Positions 16,099 to 17,626 of a stretch of DNA of 17,626 nucleotides are shown piece after piece. The DNA is taken from contig UQQO01000036.1 in NCBI GenBank assembly GCA_900543175.1, positions 1-17,626 of the forward strand. The letters run 5' to 3'. Below the pieces are notes generated by a model. It saw nothing but the letters and a program-made list of their open reading frames with translations. It did no database searches and was not told the DNA's origin. Both the position numbers and the translations under genes were made by a program. Each line of letters begins with the position of its first letter. Position 1 is the first letter of the stretch. This DNA comes from an uncultured Fusobacterium sp. (GTDB taxonomy: Bacteria > Fusobacteriota > Fusobacteriia > Fusobacteriales > Fusobacteriaceae).

Positions 16099-17214
16099 AT
16101 GGATATGAAAAAATTTTTATCAGATTTAGAAAGACTTGTAAATATTGATTGTGGAAGTAATGTGCCAGAAGGAGTACAAGAGGTTACTGAAATATTTAAA
16201 AAAGAGTTAGAAAATGATTGGATAGTTGAAGTATACCCTCAAAATGATGGAAAAAATCCAGTATTAGTTGCTAAAAATAGAGATTCTGAAGATATAGATT
16301 TGATGTTTTTAGGACATAACGACACTGTTTTCCCTAGAGGAACTGTACCTGCTTGGTCATATAAGCTAGATGGAAATATAGCTACTGGAGCAGGGGTATA
16401 TGATATGAAATCTGGTGTACTTTCTATGATAGAAGTGGCTAAAGAGTTTAAAAATGAAGATATAACAATAGCTCTTGTAATGAATACAGATGAGGAGATA
16501 AGCTCACTACATTCAAGACCTATAATTGAAAAAATGGGAGCAAAGGCAAAATATGCAATGGTATTTGAACCTGCTCGTAAAAATGGAAATGCAGTTATTG
16601 AAAGAAAAGGACTTGTTAAATATAAAGTTGAGTTCTTTGGAAAAGCATCTCATGCAGGAAACTATCCACAAGAGGGGATCAATGCAATAGTTGAAGCTGC
16701 TCATTGGGTAGGAGAGATTTCTAAACTTCATAACTGGGATATTAAAAACTCTCTAAATGTTGGACTTATTGAGGGAGGAGCAGGAGTTAATATTGTTCCT
16801 GACTATGCTTGCTTTAAATTTGAAGGAAGATCTCACCAAGTTGAATTTTTTGAAACTATAAGAAAAACTATGGAAGAGCTTCAAGCTAATCCAAAAGTTG
16901 CAGGAATAAAAGTTAAAGTTGAAGAGATCGGTTATAGACCACCATTAGTACTTAATGACAAATCTGCACTTCTTCGTGATCTATTTGATGAAAGTAAAAA
17001 AGAGATGGGAATTAAATATGATTGGGAAGTTGCAGGAGGTTGCTCTGATGGAAACTTCTTAGGAGTTTTAGGAGTTGGAGTTGTAGATGCTGTTGGACCA
17101 GTTGGTGGAGAGGCTCATAGTAAAAATGAGTATTTAGATGTTTCAACTGTTGAAGAGAGAATCAATCTTGCTAAAAGTGTAGTAAGAAAAATGCTAGATA
17201 GAAAGATAATTTAA
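16099..17214 (+). CDS. M20 family metallopeptidase (carboxypeptidase G2-like)
   Basis: A 371-residue zinc peptidase/deacylase of the M20 family. All metal ligands and catalytic residues can be placed: H73 in GHNDTVF, D102 in VYDMKSG, the general base E132 and ligand E133 in NTDEEIS, E157 in FEPARK, and H340 in GEAHSKNEY. The dimerisation (lid) domain insert lies at about 170-280, beginning after KASHAGNYPQEG. No signal peptide is seen, so it acts in the cytoplasm on something imported, such as a dipeptide, N-acyl amino acid or glutamate conjugate; the family is too broad to say which. ATG 16099 follows TAGGGGG at 16084-16090; a second ATG at 16105 is less well spaced. It shares a transcript with dcuC and is followed by a terminator. 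Confidence 0.9.
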   Translation: MDMKKFLSDLERLVNIDCGSNVPEGVQEVTEIFKKELENDWIVEVYPQNDGKNPVLVAKNRDSEDIDLMFLGHNDTVFPRGTVPAWSYKLDGNIATGAGVYDMKSGVLSMIEVAKEFKNEDITIALVMNTDEEISSLHSRPIIEKMGAKAKYAMVFEPARKNGNAVIERKGLVKYKVEFFGKASHAGNYPQEGINAIVEAAHWVGEISKLHNWDIKNSLNVGLIEGGAGVNIVPDYACFKFEGRSHQVEFFETIRKTMEELQANPKVAGIKVKVEEIGYRPPLVLNDKSALLRDLFDESKKEMGIKYDWEVAGGCSDGNFLGVLGVGVVDAVGPVGGEAHSKNEYLDVSTVEERINLAKSVVRKMLDRKII

Positions 17215-17218
17215 AAGA

Positions 17219-17250
17219 TAAAAGGGGCTTGAATTTAGCCCCTTTTGCTT
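17219..17250. terminator. Bidirectional rho-independent terminator after the M20 gene
   Basis: Perfect arms AAAGGGGCT (17221-17229) and AGCCCCTTT (17237-17245) enclose a 7-base loop five bases after the M20 stop. T-runs lie on the 3' side on both strands (TTTTGCTT on plus, TTTTATCTTTT on minus), so it should stop transcription in both directions. Confidence 0.9.
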
Positions 17251-17351
17251 ATATAAAAAATTGTAAATATTTTTATATCTGCTTAGATAGTTGAATTTTT
17301 TTAAAGATTATCTAATTCAAAGTTCAATTTTTAAAATTTATATTTATTTAG

Positions 17352-17431
17352 CTAAGCTCAATTATCTAGTACATCGCTAGGTTTTGACAAAGTACCTTTG
17401 CATTTACATTAATTAGTCAAGTTAAGTTATC
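17352..17431 (-). repeat. Inverted repeat copy 2, downstream of the M20 gene
   Basis: The reverse complement of this 80-base segment matches 14585-14665 at 74 of 81 aligned positions. With copy 1 it brackets the dcuC-M20 pair in an inverted arrangement about 2.7 kb apart. The segment lies in a gene-free stretch from 17251 to 17568, where the remaining sequence is AT-rich with no open frame that I would support. Confidence 0.85.
17361..17390 (-). promoter_or_regulatory. Promoter-like hexamers in repeat copy 2, minus strand
   Basis: Read on the minus strand, TTGTCA (17390-17385) and GATAAT (17366-17361) are 18 bases apart, as in copy 1. Transcription from here would run left from about 17354 and meet the bidirectional terminator at 17250-17219. 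No gene lies in that path. Confidence 0.3.
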
Positions 17432-17470
17432 AAAACTTATATGTAACTACTCAGCTATAAATTAAAATTT

Positions 17471-17509
17471 AAGACTCAAGTTCAAAAAAATGGGCTTGGG
17501 TCTTTTTTT
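17471..17509 (+). terminator. Rho-independent terminator-like hairpin
   Basis: AAGACTCAAG (17471-17480) pairs fully with CTTGGGTCTT (17495-17504), with one T-G wobble. The loop is 14 bases and a run of seven T follows at 17503-17509. It lies well after the M20 terminator and before the next gene, with no obvious gene ending into it, so it may be a backup terminator or the end of an unannotated small transcript or of a lost gene. Confidence 0.7.
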
Positions 17510-17522
17510 GTGTCAAAGAATA

Positions 17523-17531
17523 TGCTACAAT
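17523..17531 (+). promoter_or_regulatory. Candidate extended -10 promoter for the gene at the right edge
   Basis: TG-C-TACAAT is an extended -10 element with five of six matches in the hexamer. Only a T-run lies at the -35 distance. It is 38 bases upstream of the start codon at 17569. Confidence 0.35.
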
Positions 17532-17568
17532 ATCAAAGTAAAATTTGAAAAGAGGGGGGTGAACTTTT

Positions 17569-17626
17569 ATGGAAATTAAAATCAATGTTACTGAATATCA
17601 GGCACATTTAAAAACTTGCCCACATT
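17569..17626 (+). CDS. Start of a gene resembling IS66-type transposase (partial)
   Basis: Nineteen codons are visible before the window ends, beginning MEIKINVTEY and ending KTCPH. A GAGGGGGGTG ribosome site at 17552-17561 precedes the ATG. The run VTEYQAHLKTCPH resembles the zinc-finger segment (CPxC) of IS66-family TnpC, which normally lies about 100 residues into the protein. If that is right, this is either an N-terminally shortened copy or a stand-alone fragment with its own start. The recognition rests on very few residues. Confidence 0.4.
   Translation, partial: MEIKINVTEYQAHLKTCPH

Overview
The window is AT-rich DNA with tightly packed genes, all on the plus strand, and very oxygen-sensitive iron-sulfur proteins. 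Protein style, strong AAGGAGG ribosome sites, TTG starts and GGGGCT-type terminators suggest a strict anaerobe of the Fusobacteriota, most likely Fusobacterium. This placement is an inference from sequence character, not from a marker gene.

Region 1 (1-5360) is a DNA-end-processing operon. It holds the 3' part of a UvrD-type helicase fused to an iron-sulfur PD-(D/E)XK nuclease, then sbcD and sbcC, which overlap or nearly touch, and a strong terminator.

Region 2 (5438-14359) is the centre of interest. A near-consensus promoter drives nine consecutive genes: hdrB, hdrC, hdrA, flxD (MvhD-like), flxC, flxB, flxA, a succinate dehydrogenase/fumarate reductase-type iron-sulfur subunit and a fumarate reductase-type flavoprotein. 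The first seven match the FlxABCD-HdrABC NADH dehydrogenase/heterodisulfide reductase module known from Desulfovibrio and other anaerobes. The last two add a soluble fumarate reductase without membrane anchors. Its catalytic residues are all present, but the covalent-FAD histidine is replaced by Asn. The simplest reading is a cytoplasmic electron-bifurcating complex: NADH enters at FlxA, passes through FlxB/C/D to HdrA, and splits to ferredoxin and, through HdrC, HdrB and the iron-sulfur subunit, to fumarate.

Region 3 (14360-17250) has a roughly 350-base intergenic stretch with two repeat-like elements, followed by a DcuC-type C4-dicarboxylate carrier, an M20 metallopeptidase and a bidirectional terminator. 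The carrier could import fumarate or exchange it for succinate for the upstream reductase.

Region 4 (17251-17626) holds an inverted copy of one of the intergenic repeats (74 of 81 aligned positions identical), a second terminator and the start of a gene that resembles an IS66-type transposase. The two repeat copies bracket the dcuC-M20 pair and each carries a promoter-like hexamer pair.
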